Shown here in pieces: positions 18,665 through 28,757 of a DNA stretch of 64,000 nucleotides. The notes beneath the pieces are model-generated. The model was not told where the DNA came from. It was given only the letters and a program-made list of their open reading frames with translations, and did not search any database. The DNA comes from Lachnospiraceae bacterium (GTDB lineage Bacteria > Bacillota > Clostridia > Lachnospirales > Lachnospiraceae), in NCBI GenBank assembly GCA_910575565.1, contig CAJTFL010000015.1, forward strand, positions 39,003-103,002, written 5' to 3'. The translations under genes were made by a program, and so were the position numbers. Numbering within the stretch: the first letter of the stretch is position 1; each line of letters begins with the position of its first letter.

Positions 18665-20560
18665 ATGGTACGAGCATCTTTTGCCGGTTTCTCAACCGCC
18701 CTCTCCGCCATCCAGGCGAACCAGAAGCGGCTGGACATCACCGGCCAAAACCTTGCCAATATGAACACGCCCGGCTACACCAGGCAGGCGCTTAAGGTAT
18801 CCAGCTTAAACTACACCCATCCGGTATCCCACTATATGAACGGTTCCGAGATTGTGGTGGGGTTTGGCGTGCATATGGAGAAAGTGACCCAGATCCGCGA
18901 CCCTTACCTGGATATCCAGTACCGGAACCAGATGCAGAAATCCGGATATACGGATTCCATGCAGGAGGCTTTGGATCGGCTGGCAAATGTGTTTGATGAA
19001 AGCCAGATTGACGGCATCAGGAAAGCCTTTGACAACATCCAGTCCACCTTAAACAATATGGCGGATCCCTCTAAAAACGAGAACGCCATATACGATTCCG
19101 AGCTGCGTATCCGGATGCAGGCTCTGACTAATTTGCTGAATGAGGCATCCAGGGAAATCGATACGGCGGAAGCGGAAGAATTAGCCAAGCTGGACGGCCG
19201 CAATGTCAACGAACAAGGCTCCGTGGAGCGGATCAATGATATCCTCCAGCAGATCGGCACATTAAACCGCCAGATTAAGAAAAACCAGATCATGGGCCAG
19301 CAGAGCCTGGAGCTGATGGATGAGCGGAATGTACTCCTGGATGAATTATCCAGCTACATCCCTATTGAAGTGGAATATTATAAGGATCCGAATCATGACG
19401 GCAAAAATCCTGACGGCACGGTCAACGAAAAAGAACTTTACGACTACGACGGAAAAGGGAATAAGATCGGGCGCAAGGAATGGCCGGATGACTTAAGGGT
19501 CAATATGGTTTATGAAGAGACCGACGCAAACGGCATAACAACGAAAAAAACCCTTACTTTGGTGGAAGGCACTGTAGGCAGTGATGACGAAAACTATGGC
19601 CGCGTTGAGATCGGCATATTTGACGATGCCGGTAATTTTGACTCGGATCCCATGAAGACTGCCGCTGATCCCACGAATGTGGGGCTGATTTTCCATGGCT
19701 CGGAAAAAACGCTTGATCCTAACGGCAATGAGACCGTTGGCACAGCGGTTGATTTTAAACGGGAGCTTGACACAACTGCCAATCCTCCAACCGCCACCAT
19801 CAAAAATCAGTTTGCCACCAATTCCAGCTCTATCCAGGCCAGCCTGGATATGCTGTGGAAAGATGGGAAAACCACAGGGATTAACGACGTAAACGGATAC
19901 GAATACTACCGGAATCAGCTTGATAACCTGGCCTATTCCTTTGCCCATGTGATGAATACGCTGAATATCGAGGGCAACCGGCATAATGCTAATTCCGACG
20001 ACTACTTCCTTCTTGCCAACAAAGACGTTCCAGGGCAGACGGGGCTGTCCGGCATTACCGCCGCAAATATCGGTATTAATAAGGAATGGACGGCAGGCAA
20101 CGTCACAATCGGCACGATTGCCAAAAACATTACCAGCACAAACAAAGATCGCGATCCCAATGAAAATGGAAGCAAAAACGAGACCCTGCTGAATATGTAC
20201 GAGGCCATAACCGGCTCTTACCCTTACAGCAACCTGATATATTCGGACGGCCCAAATGCGGGAAATCCTGTATTTGGGAACGTTGATTTAAAGAACAATT
20301 CCTTTTCCGATTACATGAACTACACTTCCACGGTATTGGCCAATGATTCCTACAAGAACACGCAGCTGTTAAAGGCCAACATGACCGTGTTAAATGGCAT
20401 CCAAAATTCCCGCGATTCCATATCCGGCGTCAGCCTGGATGAGGAAGCGTCCAACATGATGATGTATATGTCCGCGTACAACGCGGCGTCCCGCCTGATG
20501 ACGACCCTTGACGAAGCGCTGAATACGCTGATTAGCAGCACTGGCATAGTAGGGCGTTAA
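18665..20560 (+). CDS. flgK: Flagellar hook-associated protein 1, FlgK
   Basis: A protein of 631 residues at the hook-filament junction. The N-terminal rod motif is clear (QKRLDITGQNLANMNTPGYT), as is the C-terminal helix (SLDEEASNMMMYMSAYNAASR). The central region (about 230-400) carries an Asp/Asn-rich, variable surface-exposed insert. TTGGAGG precedes the ATG. The 167-base spacer after flgN holds an inverted repeat CCATGCGC/GCGCATGG followed by a T-rich run, which could be a weak attenuator. Confidence 0.97.
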   Translation: MVRASFAGFSTALSAIQANQKRLDITGQNLANMNTPGYTRQALKVSSLNYTHPVSHYMNGSEIVVGFGVHMEKVTQIRDPYLDIQYRNQMQKSGYTDSMQEALDRLANVFDESQIDGIRKAFDNIQSTLNNMADPSKNENAIYDSELRIRMQALTNLLNEASREIDTAEAEELAKLDGRNVNEQGSVERINDILQQIGTLNRQIKKNQIMGQQSLELMDERNVLLDELSSYIPIEVEYYKDPNHDGKNPDGTVNEKELYDYDGKGNKIGRKEWPDDLRVNMVYEETDANGITTKKTLTLVEGTVGSDDENYGRVEIGIFDDAGNFDSDPMKTAADPTNVGLIFHGSEKTLDPNGNETVGTAVDFKRELDTTANPPTATIKNQFATNSSSIQASLDMLWKDGKTTGINDVNGYEYYRNQLDNLAYSFAHVMNTLNIEGNRHNANSDDYFLLANKDVPGQTGLSGITAANIGINKEWTAGNVTIGTIAKNITSTNKDRDPNENGSKNETLLNMYEAITGSYPYSNLIYSDGPNAGNPVFGNVDLKNNSFSDYMNYTSTVLANDSYKNTQLLKANMTVLNGIQNSRDSISGVSLDEEASNMMMYMSAYNAASRLMTTLDEALNTLISSTGIVGR

Positions 20561-20590
20561 TTTCTGATAACGATTTATGGAGGTAAACTT

Positions 20591-21814
20591 ATGCGTGTAA
20601 CAAACTCGGCAACTTACCGGAACTTCACTTCATCCGCCAATGATGTCCATGCCCGGTTAAATAAAAGCTTTCAAAAGGTTTCCAGCGGCGAGGCTTACGA
20701 GGCTGCCGCGGAAAGCCCCCTCTCCTATTACCGGAGCCGGAAAATCGACAGCCAGTATCAGGATATTTTAAGCAAGAAATCCCTGTTAAAGGATGTGCAG
20801 AACCGGATTTACCAGCAGGAACTGGGAGCCCGGGATATCCAGGACATCCTTTCCAAGTCCAAGAACCAGGTTCAGTATGCCCGGACGTCCACCACCACCG
20901 CCACCGCTTTAAAAAGCATCCGGGATGATCTCCTGCAGAAGCAGCATGAAGTGGTCAACGACTTAAATATGCAGTATGAGGACTTTTATATTTATGGCGG
21001 GAACGACTTGACTACCGCCCCCTTTGCCCTTAATGCCGAAGGCACGAAACTCACTTACACCCACACCTTCCCAGGGAAGTCCACGCCAGAAACTTTTGTC
21101 TTTGATTTAGCGCCGGATCCTACAAAAAATGACGGCACATATAAATTCACCTTAAATTTAGGCGAAAGCACCATAGAGGATCTTGGCATAGCAGGCTATA
21201 CGCCTGAGCAAAACGCGGAAACCCGCCTTCGCCAGGCCATGACCGAGCAGGGCCGCCTGGATATCGGCTACGGTTCCATCCGGGATCGGGATACCTTGCT
21301 GGATACGTATACCGGCGGCTTAAATGTGTTAACCGGCGTATCTTCCGACGGCATTAACGTTGACCCAACGAAACCTATCGGCGGGGAAGCTTCCGTGGCT
21401 GACTTATTAAGCAAAAGCCCTATCGCCCTTATCGGCCAGGCGGCTCATACCATTACTAATTATACGAATCAAAAGGAAGCTTATGAAAATGGTGAGATTT
21501 CCGAGGAGGAGTACAGCAAAGTTACCGGCGAAATGTACCATGTCCTTGGGGAGACCATTTCATCTATGACGGAATCGGAACACACGGTCAGTACGGTTTA
21601 CGCCGATCTTGGCAACCGTTACCGCCTGCTGTCGGATATGGAAACGAAGTTAAACCGCACCTCTGATTCTTTGACGGAGCAGTACACCGATGTTTGGGGC
21701 GCAGATCCTTATGAGGCCATTATGGAGGTATACAGCAGCCAGTCGGCTTACAATGCCGCCCTCAAGGTAGGCACTCAGCTGATGACTTCTTCATTGTTTG
21801 ATTTTATGCGGTAG
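20591..21814 (+). CDS. flgL: Flagellar hook-associated protein 3, FlgL
   Basis: A protein of 407 residues with flagellin-like ends. The N-terminal helix (RVTNSATYRNFTSSANDVHA, PLSYYRSRKID) and C-terminal helix (AYNAALKVGTQLMTSSLFDF) form the polymerising core. The middle carries a variable domain. It forms the junction between FlgK and the filament. TGGAGG precedes the ATG. The gene follows flgK by 30 bases. Confidence 0.95.
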   Translation: MRVTNSATYRNFTSSANDVHARLNKSFQKVSSGEAYEAAAESPLSYYRSRKIDSQYQDILSKKSLLKDVQNRIYQQELGARDIQDILSKSKNQVQYARTSTTTATALKSIRDDLLQKQHEVVNDLNMQYEDFYIYGGNDLTTAPFALNAEGTKLTYTHTFPGKSTPETFVFDLAPDPTKNDGTYKFTLNLGESTIEDLGIAGYTPEQNAETRLRQAMTEQGRLDIGYGSIRDRDTLLDTYTGGLNVLTGVSSDGINVDPTKPIGGEASVADLLSKSPIALIGQAAHTITNYTNQKEAYENGEISEEEYSKVTGEMYHVLGETISSMTESEHTVSTVYADLGNRYRLLSDMETKLNRTSDSLTEQYTDVWGADPYEAIMEVYSSQSAYNAALKVGTQLMTSSLFDFMR

Positions 21815-21915
21815 ATTTTTCTATCGTTATATCTTATGGTTTTGCCGCCAAAATACAGGGAATGCTGTCTTTTGGCGGATAGATCATGCCATCTATATTG
21901 AAAGGAGGCTTTGGT

Positions 21916-22575
21916 ATGCAACCGCTGATTAAGATAACTACTGATCCCATACGCATTATGCGTTTTTCCCAAAACGCCCGGCTGGTCAGCTCGGATTCCG
22001 TGGACATGGAAAGGCGCAGGGCTATTGCCCGCCATATGTCCATGCAGAGATCCCAGGCACAGGGCTCTGTGTCCGTTGAGAACATTGCCAAGATCAACCG
22101 TGCCTTTTCTTCCCGTTCAAACGTAACCCCCCAGGTGCAGCAAGATGTCTTAAAGCAAGTTTCCCAGCAGGCGGCGAAGATTTCTACCCAGGCATACAGC
22201 CATATGCCGCCTAAGACGGCATCCGTATCGGTAAACCACGCGGCTGTTCCCGACATGGAATCCGCCACTCTTGCGGTTCCCTCGGATGAACTATCCGCAA
22301 ACGCGGCATCTTCTCCGGCGGCATCTGCGGCATCCATTTCCTCCCCTGCGCCCCAGCCAAGCCCCGACATCTCCATGGAAGCGAATTCTTCCTATGCCAT
22401 GCAGCGGGGAGCTTTTGAAATGCGGGTAGCTAAGGGTGAGCTTACCTATCTCCCGCCGCTGATGATGACCATTATCACCCAAAGGCCCCAAGTGCATATT
22501 GAATACTTGGGCGGCTACAATTACCTTCCTCCCCTGGATGGAAGTTCAGGCGGAAGCATTAATTTATTCACATAG
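21916..22575 (+). CDS. DUF6470/YviE-like flagellar-locus protein
   Basis: A protein of 219 residues of unknown function. It begins MQPLIKITTDPIRIM and ends with VHIEYLGGYNYLPPL, both typical of YviE-type proteins encoded between flgL and fliW in Bacillus. The middle is Ala/Ser/Pro-rich and probably disordered. I start at 21916, where AAAGGAGG lies upstream. Synteny supports the family call more than sequence does. Confidence 0.8.
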   Translation: MQPLIKITTDPIRIMRFSQNARLVSSDSVDMERRRAIARHMSMQRSQAQGSVSVENIAKINRAFSSRSNVTPQVQQDVLKQVSQQAAKISTQAYSHMPPKTASVSVNHAAVPDMESATLAVPSDELSANAASSPAASAASISSPAPQPSPDISMEANSSYAMQRGAFEMRVAKGELTYLPPLMMTIITQRPQVHIEYLGGYNYLPPLDGSSGGSINLFT

Positions 22576-22589
22576 GAGCGTTACCTGAT

Positions 22590-23054
22590 ATGACATTACA
22601 AACTGATTATGGTACGGTGGAATATGAACAGGAAGATCTGCTGATTTTCCCTGACGGAATCTTCGGATTCCCAAACCTGACCAAATATCTTTTGCTGCGC
22701 ATGAAAGAATCTGATGATTCCCTGCTTCTGATGCTTTCTGTGGAAGAAAGCCAGGTGGTTTTCGTGCTGATTAACCCGTTTTTCCTATGCCCGGACTACT
22801 CTCCCCGGCTGGCTCCGGAGGAGCTTTCCTGCCTGCAATGCAGCGACAATGGCGAACTTTCCTACTACGCCATCTGTGTTGTCCGGAATGACTACCTGGA
22901 AAACACGGTTAATTTAAAGTGCCCGCTGGTGATCAATCCCAACACCCGCCATGGGATGCAGGTAATCTTAAAGAATTCTGAATACGGATACCGCCATAAG
23001 CTGCGCTCTTTCCCATCCATCAACAGCCCGGAAAATAACCCAAAAGAGGAGTGA
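22590..23054 (+). CDS. fliW: Flagellar assembly factor FliW
   Basis: A protein of 154 residues that binds flagellin and CsrA. When flagellin is exported, FliW is released and sequesters CsrA, lifting repression of flagellin translation. Motifs seen include IFGFPNLTKYLL and NLKCPLVINPNTRHGMQVI. It overlaps the csrA ribosome-binding region at its end and is seven bases from csrA, the standard pair. Confidence 0.95.
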   Translation: MTLQTDYGTVEYEQEDLLIFPDGIFGFPNLTKYLLLRMKESDDSLLLMLSVEESQVVFVLINPFFLCPDYSPRLAPEELSCLQCSDNGELSYYAICVVRNDYLENTVNLKCPLVINPNTRHGMQVILKNSEYGYRHKLRSFPSINSPENNPKEE

Positions 23055-23061
23055 TAAGAAT

Positions 23062-23355
23062 ATGCTGATACTTCGACGAAAAAAAAATGAAAGCCTTTTG
23101 ATTGGCGAAAATATCCGCATTACCATTATCGACTGTGCCGGCGACGGTGTGCGCCTTGCCATCGACGCGCCGAAACAAATCTCCATCCTTCGGGAAGAAC
23201 TTTCTGAGGCGGAACAAACAAACAAAACTTCCCTCTCCCCGGATTTAAATTCAGTGTGGAATCTACAATCCATTTTCCTGAAACAGGAAAATGCAGCAGG
23301 AAACGAGGAAACTCTTGAAGAAAAAACGGTTAGAGAGGAGAAAAAAACGCAATAA
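23062..23355 (+). CDS. csrA: Translational regulator CsrA with extended C-terminus
   Basis: An RNA-binding homodimer that blocks ribosome sites with GGA motifs; in motile Firmicutes its main target is flagellin mRNA. The core (MLILRRKKNESLLIGENI, VRLAIDAPKQISILREEL) is intact through about residue 50. The protein is 97 residues, longer than the common 60-75, with a Glu/Lys-rich tail that may be disordered. A clear terminator follows. No flagellin gene lies in this window. Confidence 0.95.
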   Translation: MLILRRKKNESLLIGENIRITIIDCAGDGVRLAIDAPKQISILREELSEAEQTNKTSLSPDLNSVWNLQSIFLKQENAAGNEETLEEKTVREEKKTQ

Positions 23356-23358
23356 TCT

Positions 23359-23400
23359 AAAGCCTTCCATGCCCTTGACCGCATCATGGAAGGCTTTTTA
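23359..23400 (+). terminator. Rho-independent terminator after csrA
   Basis: AAAGCCTTCCATG pairs with CATGGAAGGCTTT across a 12-base loop and is followed by TTTTTATT. It closes the flgM-csrA operon. Confidence 0.9.
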
Positions 23401-23513
23401 TTCGCTTTGCTTTTTGCTTCTTATTCCCTTATATGGATATGGAAGCCTTCATATATTCCCACCGGCACATCATCCGGCAAAGCATAAATATCATCAATTC
23501 CCATCATTTAACC

Positions 23514-24689
23514 CTAAGATCGGGAAAACACCCTAAGCAGAAGCCGGATATCCCGCATAATCCAAAATACCGGCAGAAGCACCGGGAGCTTCTCCACCGA
23601 AGGGTAAATAGAGGACATATAATGGAAATCCGGGAAGGCCCATCTTAGCTTCTTGGCAACCCCGGAAAAACGCCTGGCAAGCTTCTCTTTCCACAGGCCG
23701 CGGTTTTCCGCCTTATGTTCCCGGTCAATTTCCTTTTGAATCAATTTTTGCAGCTTCAGCGCCTGGTGATCCGACTCATGGTTAATAATCCCCTTGGTCA
23801 GCAGCCGCTCCTCCAACACATCAAAAGCCGCCATGTCATCCAATGGCTGGGTAAAATAATTGTCCTTCTTATCGCCAAACCACATATAGGCAATCCGAAG
23901 GATCTTCTCCGCCAGCTCATCTATCTGGAATTCCACAAGCCGCCGCTGGACTGCCTCCGTATTCAGCTCATCCCGCCAGGCAATATGGCAAAGGAGCAGA
24001 TCAATCACTTCCCGGATGGTCAGCTCATCATTAACATAGTGGTAAGCCGCCCCCGCCATGCGGTAGACAAACTCGCTCTCTGGGGGAAGCATCCGAATGT
24101 ACTCGTAAGGCTCCTTGATACAGGAATTTTCCAACAGCTTAACCATGTTTTTCCGATACTTATCCGTCCGAAACGGCAGGGTATGATACAAAACTACAGA
24201 CACCCCTCCTACGCGGCTTAAACGCTCGCCGAACCCTTTATAAACCTGATCCGTCTCAAACCCTAAATCAATCAGGTATCCCTTAGCCAGGGTATAGTTT
24301 TCCTCATCCAGCAAAATTTGGACAGGGCTGCTCTCGGCCATCTCCGGCAGCTTATAAAAATCCCGGACATACTCATAGGTCAGCACCGTACAGGAAATCT
24401 CCCGCATATCCAGCCAGACAAACATCTCCTGGATGGCCTGCTTACAGTTCTCCCCAAAAAGCAGGGACTCCTGATAGCGCTGGAAAAAACGCTCCCGCCA
24501 CCGATCCGGCAGAGCGTCCCCATGTCCCAGTACTCCTAAATATACTACATTTGCCACTTTATGAAAATCTGCCAGACGAAACATCCTCTCCCAGTCCAGG
24601 CGGCTATGTACAACGCGCAAATCATCCTGCCGGACAATGGAGGATACGATCCCCACCAGGGAACGTCCTTCAAACAATAATTGATTCAT
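23514..24689 (-). CDS. Nucleotidyltransferase-like protein (NTP_transf_5 type)
   Basis: A protein of 391 residues resembling the uncharacterised nucleotidyltransferase family often annotated as NTP_transf_5. Features seen are an N-terminal helical region, LLDEENYTLAKGYLIDLGFE followed by VVLYHTLPFR, and HYVNDELTIREVIDLLL, which are typical of that family. Relatives are often found near polysaccharide genes. Here it ends the fliD-fliS-fliT-like series, seven bases from its upstream neighbour. The substrate is unknown; modification of flagellar or surface components is only a guess. Confidence 0.65.
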   Translation of the reverse strand: MNQLLFEGRSLVGIVSSIVRQDDLRVVHSRLDWERMFRLADFHKVANVVYLGVLGHGDALPDRWRERFFQRYQESLLFGENCKQAIQEMFVWLDMREISCTVLTYEYVRDFYKLPEMAESSPVQILLDEENYTLAKGYLIDLGFETDQVYKGFGERLSRVGGVSVVLYHTLPFRTDKYRKNMVKLLENSCIKEPYEYIRMLPPESEFVYRMAGAAYHYVNDELTIREVIDLLLCHIAWRDELNTEAVQRRLVEFQIDELAEKILRIAYMWFGDKKDNYFTQPLDDMAAFDVLEERLLTKGIINHESDHQALKLQKLIQKEIDREHKAENRGLWKEKLARRFSGVAKKLRWAFPDFHYMSSIYPSVEKLPVLLPVFWIMRDIRLLLRVFSRS

Positions 24690-24695
24690 ACGTTC

Positions 24696-25091
24696 TCACT
24701 TCTTATAAAAAGATTTTTTGCCGGCCATTTTCTGGTTCAGCCTTTGATCCGCCACCTTCAACTCATCCAGCAGCTTCTGTGTCTTTCTCCTGATCTCGAA
24801 AATCTTCCTCTCTTCCGGGGTTTTCCCCACGGCCTGGCCAAGATCCGATTCAATCAGTTCATGGAGCTTATCGTAAGCCTCACGGCTTCCCTCACCCAAC
24901 TGCCAGATCTCCTCCATGCAGTGCTCAACCTTTTCCATCTCGTCTGCCCGAAGCTGCAGAAGCATCACCGCTGAGATCCCGTCATTGCGGCCAAAGGTTT
25001 CATCCAATTCCTGGGTCAGCCTTTCGATTTCCCGGATGGAATTCCACTTCCGATGGAGCAAAATCATAACCTTTTCCAAATCCAGTTCCAT
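24696..25091 (-). CDS. FliT-like small helical protein
   Basis: A protein of 131 residues, almost entirely helical and charged. It is encoded 15 bases after fliS. In many bacteria the gene after fliS is fliT, a FliD chaperone. Sequence alone gives no firm family motif, so FliT is suggested by size, predicted coil and position. A second coiled region lies at about 80-125. Confidence 0.5.
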   Translation of the reverse strand: MELDLEKVMILLHRKWNSIREIERLTQELDETFGRNDGISAVMLLQLRADEMEKVEHCMEEIWQLGEGSREAYDKLHELIESDLGQAVGKTPEERKIFEIRRKTQKLLDELKVADQRLNQKMAGKKSFYKK

Positions 25092-25106
25092 CTGTCCCTC
25101 TGTCTC

Positions 25107-25511
25107 CTAACCTCGAATCTCTTTCTCCTTAACCATATGCATATCATTTACCTTTTTGCTGGCTCCGTCGAAAGCCTCCCGCAGTTCGGACAGGATATGG
25201 CGGATCCGCCCAATCTCGCTCTGCCGCCGCTCTCTCCCAGCCTTAATCCGGCTGAGATCATAAACCAGATAATCATAAATCCGCTTCAAATCCCAGGCGA
25301 TGGGCTGCTCCATGTCCAGGATATCCGTAAGATACCGGACAATCTTCGTCACCCGGTTTATGCAATCGTCAAAATCCTTATAGTTCTTATCTTCCAGTGA
25401 ATGCTCTGCCCTGCTAAGACGAATAATTGCCTCATCATAAACCAAAAGCAGCAGTTCTGGGCCAGACATCGAATAAATACTCTTTTCTTTATAACGATTA
25501 TATCCGTTCAT
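25107..25511 (-). CDS. fliS: Flagellin export chaperone FliS
   Basis: A protein of 134 residues that binds the flagellin C-terminus and prevents early polymerisation. The N-terminal Tyr-rich start (NGYNRYKEKSIYSMSGPELL) and LLVYDEAIIRLSRAE are typical. TAGGAAGGG precedes the ATG. A sigma-A-like promoter lies about 105 bases upstream. Confidence 0.93.
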   Translation of the reverse strand: MNGYNRYKEKSIYSMSGPELLLLVYDEAIIRLSRAEHSLEDKNYKDFDDCINRVTKIVRYLTDILDMEQPIAWDLKRIYDYLVYDLSRIKAGRERRQSEIGRIRHILSELREAFDGASKKVNDMHMVKEKEIRG

Positions 25512-25615
25512 TTAATCCCTTCCTAAACCTTTGGCCCCATCCCTTGGGGAACGCCAACCAGTTCTATGATCGTAAAGAATACGAAACCGCCAAAGGCAGA
25601 TCCCTGTACGCTTTA

Positions 25616-25644
25616 AGTATAACTCAGGAAACTGCCGTTGGCAA
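25616..25644 (-). promoter_or_regulatory. Candidate sigma-A promoter for fliS
   Basis: On the minus strand TTGCCA, 17 bases, TATACT, inside the 190-base gap between fliD and fliS. It could allow fliS expression apart from fliD. Confidence 0.5.
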
Positions 25645-25701
25645 GCTTTTTATCTGGTATCGGAATTCCGATATTTGGTTATTTCTAGTCCTAGGCCAAC
25701 C

Positions 25702-28401
25702 TTACCCGTTAAGCTGGGAAAGGTAGCTGGACTGGGTATTCATCTGGTTCAGCAGCGTTTCCATGGTAGTAAACTGGGAAATATAGCGATCCTGCTCCAC
25801 CTTAAGCTGATCCTGGAGCTTGTCGATCATCTTGTTCATTTCCTCAATCTGCTTGTAAATCTCATTCTTAAACAAGGTGGTAGGCTTCTTCTCCGACCCT
25901 GCCATCTCAATCAGGCGGCCGTAGGAACCGCTGCCCGGATTGCCGTTGGAATTCCTGGAAGCATAGCGGGTAGCGTATGGGGTAAAGGTATCATCCACGA
26001 TGCTGATTAAGCCCTTCTTCACCTCTCCGCCGCCAGTAAAGATATTGGAAACCTTCTCCGGATCCGTCTCCATGGCGCTGCGGAAAGCTGCCTCGTCAAA
26101 CACCAAAGTTCCGCCGTCGCTCCAGTCCTCCGAATAGCTAATGCCAATCTTCTTCAAATCCTCATAGCTGGCTCCGTTGCTTAACAGCTTCGTAAAGATT
26201 CCCTCAACATCGCCGCTTAAATCCCGGATAATGGAATCCCCGTAAAGGATGCCCTGCTTTGCCTTATTCTCCCAGTTCTCAATGGAGGTCTCATCCATCT
26301 CGTCCTTCTGCTCATCGGTCAACGGGCCAAAAGAACTGTCCGGGCGGGTCCTTACCTGGCCGTTAATGTCGGCTACTAAGGCGTTGAAATCCTCGAAGAA
26401 GCCCTTTACCTTCTCCACAACGCCGTCTACATCGGCCTTGGCGCTGAAGGTTACGGTTTCGGAAGAGTCTGCTGTCCACTTCATATATGTCTTACTGCCG
26501 TCAGCATTTGTAATTACTTTATGGTTCTTATTATTAGAATCATAATCAGCTTGATTTATCTCATTCCAGTCGCCGCCAAATATACCCGATACGGTTACAT
26601 TCAGGCCCTCTAAATTAAAAATATTGGAAGAACGCTCTAAGTCTACATCAACACCATTTCCATAGCTGACTTTGATCTTGGCATTTTCGCCTTGTACTAT
26701 CTGACCTGCTTTGTCACCTGTGCCTACGCCAAAAAGTTCATTCGCTAATTCTGAATCCAATTCAATATTCCGCCCCGCGCCGGTTTCAGAAGCAACTAAC
26801 ATAAACTGGCCTGTGGCATCCACATAAGTAGCTTTCACCCCTGCACCTGGCGTAGAATTGATTTTTGATAAAATATCATCGATGGTGCTGTCTTTTGTCA
26901 GCCCATGAATCCTTTCACCATTGATCACAAGATCCAGTTCATCGCTGTCCGCAAGCGTATACTGAGAAGCATCTATCCCTAATGCAGACTGGTTTAACTT
27001 TCCGCCAGTATTTACTTTATTAGATTCACCATAAGCAATCCCTAAATTCTGCAGCAATTCCGTATCATTGGAAAGGATGGATACGCTGCTGGACTCCCCG
27101 CTGCTGGATCCTGTTTTAAAGCTCAGCCCCTTATCCGTAACGCCAGCTTCTACTGCGTTTTCTCCAAATGCCCGATCTAAACGTCCCTGGATGAGGGTTG
27201 CTAAATCCTCTAATTGTTTCTTTTTCCCAGATTCCGTTAATTTTCCATCGGCATCAACGTACCCCGTCTCAACAGTTGAATTTGTCCCATCTGGATTTTT
27301 TTTAAACTTATAATTTTCTTCAATGTTCTTTAAATAATCAGCCTCATCCTTTGTCAGCAGAGTGATTTCTTTCCTCGTGCCATTATAATCAAAAGTAAGC
27401 TTCTTATTCGTCAAATAATCAATGGTCTCCGGACGCCTTAACGCGGAATCAGCAAACTTATCTACAGAAACCGGCCCAAGATCAGCCACCGAAACCGATC
27501 CGCTTTTCTCATACCCCAATGCTTTTAGCGCTGTAGAAGCACCGTTTATCGTATAATTACCAGGAAGGCCTTTGCCGCCACTAACTATCCCAATAGTTCC
27601 ATTAGCCTTATCATATTGGAATTTAATCGCTTCTCCAATTTTTACGCCACTGCCCGGACTATCTTTATCTTCGCCAATTACAATATCTGAATTTTTTAAC
27701 GCTTCATTTAACTCACCCGTTAATCTTTCTGCAAACTCCTCATCAGTCTCAAGACGCTCTTGCCCAGTGACAGAATCCGTTATCATTTTAGGCACATAAG
27801 AGATTTTCTTGGTTACTTCCTTGCCATCCTCTTCTACCGTATAAGTATCTTTAAACTCAAAAGTCTTTGTATTTGTCCATCTCCCGTCACCATCCTGAAC
27901 GCCAAAAATAAGTTTTGTCCCATTCAGCATAGACGTAGGGGTAATCGTCCCCGTCAGCCCATTCAGCGAGGTCTGGATCCCATTGTCATTAATATGCTTC
28001 TGGGACTGCAGCACCGTGGACGTAGCCAGCTGGCTTACCTCTTTGATGGAAATATTATCAATCAGCCTGGAACTCCCCGTAGCCTTCACAAACCGGGTGG
28101 CTTCCTCCCGGCCCATAGCCGTGATAATATTCTTCGCAAAGGTAAACGGATCCTTTAAGTTGCTGGTGGAAGTATAGCTTGCATACTTATCCGAAATGTC
28201 AATAATCTTATCGCTTAAGTTCCGGTATGCTTCCTGCTTCCACTGAAGCTTCGTAACCTCTTTCTTCCGGTTAGAAATCTTCGTCGTCGTGCCTAATGTC
28301 ATCTTCTCGATAATCGCATCACGGTCAATGCCGGATGCCATGCCGCCAAAACCTCTTAAGGATGTATTCCCTAAACTGCTGGTACTTGATACACTTGCCA
28401 T
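25702..28401 (-). CDS. fliD: Flagellar filament cap protein FliD
   Basis: The capping protein that guides flagellin polymerisation at the filament tip. The N-terminal domain includes SLRGFGGMASGIDRDAIIEKM and VTKLQWKQEAYR; the C-terminal region includes KIGISYSEDW, MDTEPEKV-like METDPEKVSNIF and a coiled end. At 899 residues it is much longer than common FliD (about 450-700), with extra Asp/Gly/Lys-rich material between about 130 and 620. AAAGGAGATAG precedes the ATG. The 356-base gap 28402-28757 shows no clear promoter for this gene on the minus strand. Confidence 0.94.
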   Translation of the reverse strand: MASVSSTSSLGNTSLRGFGGMASGIDRDAIIEKMTLGTTTKISNRKKEVTKLQWKQEAYRNLSDKIIDISDKYASYTSTSNLKDPFTFAKNIITAMGREEATRFVKATGSSRLIDNISIKEVSQLATSTVLQSQKHINDNGIQTSLNGLTGTITPTSMLNGTKLIFGVQDGDGRWTNTKTFEFKDTYTVEEDGKEVTKKISYVPKMITDSVTGQERLETDEEFAERLTGELNEALKNSDIVIGEDKDSPGSGVKIGEAIKFQYDKANGTIGIVSGGKGLPGNYTINGASTALKALGYEKSGSVSVADLGPVSVDKFADSALRRPETIDYLTNKKLTFDYNGTRKEITLLTKDEADYLKNIEENYKFKKNPDGTNSTVETGYVDADGKLTESGKKKQLEDLATLIQGRLDRAFGENAVEAGVTDKGLSFKTGSSSGESSSVSILSNDTELLQNLGIAYGESNKVNTGGKLNQSALGIDASQYTLADSDELDLVINGERIHGLTKDSTIDDILSKINSTPGAGVKATYVDATGQFMLVASETGAGRNIELDSELANELFGVGTGDKAGQIVQGENAKIKVSYGNGVDVDLERSSNIFNLEGLNVTVSGIFGGDWNEINQADYDSNNKNHKVITNADGSKTYMKWTADSSETVTFSAKADVDGVVEKVKGFFEDFNALVADINGQVRTRPDSSFGPLTDEQKDEMDETSIENWENKAKQGILYGDSIIRDLSGDVEGIFTKLLSNGASYEDLKKIGISYSEDWSDGGTLVFDEAAFRSAMETDPEKVSNIFTGGGEVKKGLISIVDDTFTPYATRYASRNSNGNPGSGSYGRLIEMAGSEKKPTTLFKNEIYKQIEEMNKMIDKLQDQLKVEQDRYISQFTTMETLLNQMNTQSSYLSQLNG

Positions 28402-28649
28402 TTTCTATCTCCTTTCACTTCTACGCCGCCCCCGGCTCATTCGGACAGCTCCGGATCCAAAAAACAATCCTTCAATCCCTGTCCAAACCTCCCATCCTTG
28501 GCCAGCCGGGATAGACAGCCTGACTTACCATCTCTTACACACGGAAAGCCTGCCAAAAACACAGCTCATACCGGTTCACGCCCCAAAGGGAAGCCCTTTG
28601 AAAACCGCCGCCATTTAGGGTGGTTTTTGCAGCCTTTGCCAACAATACC

Positions 28650-28678
28650 TTGAAAAAAATCATTTTTTCATCTATACT
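28650..28678 (+). promoter_or_regulatory. Candidate sigma-A promoter for the ParA-ComFB pair
   Basis: TTGAAA, 17 bases, TATACT, about 80 bases before the ParA start. It is one of the best housekeeping-type promoters in the window, and the only clear signal in the 356-base gap after fliD. Confidence 0.65.
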
Positions 28679-28757
28679 TATTTATCGACATGATATATAA
28701 TAAAATTAATATCTGAAAAAATCATTTTTATAAATTTTACTCTTTGGAGGTACAGTT

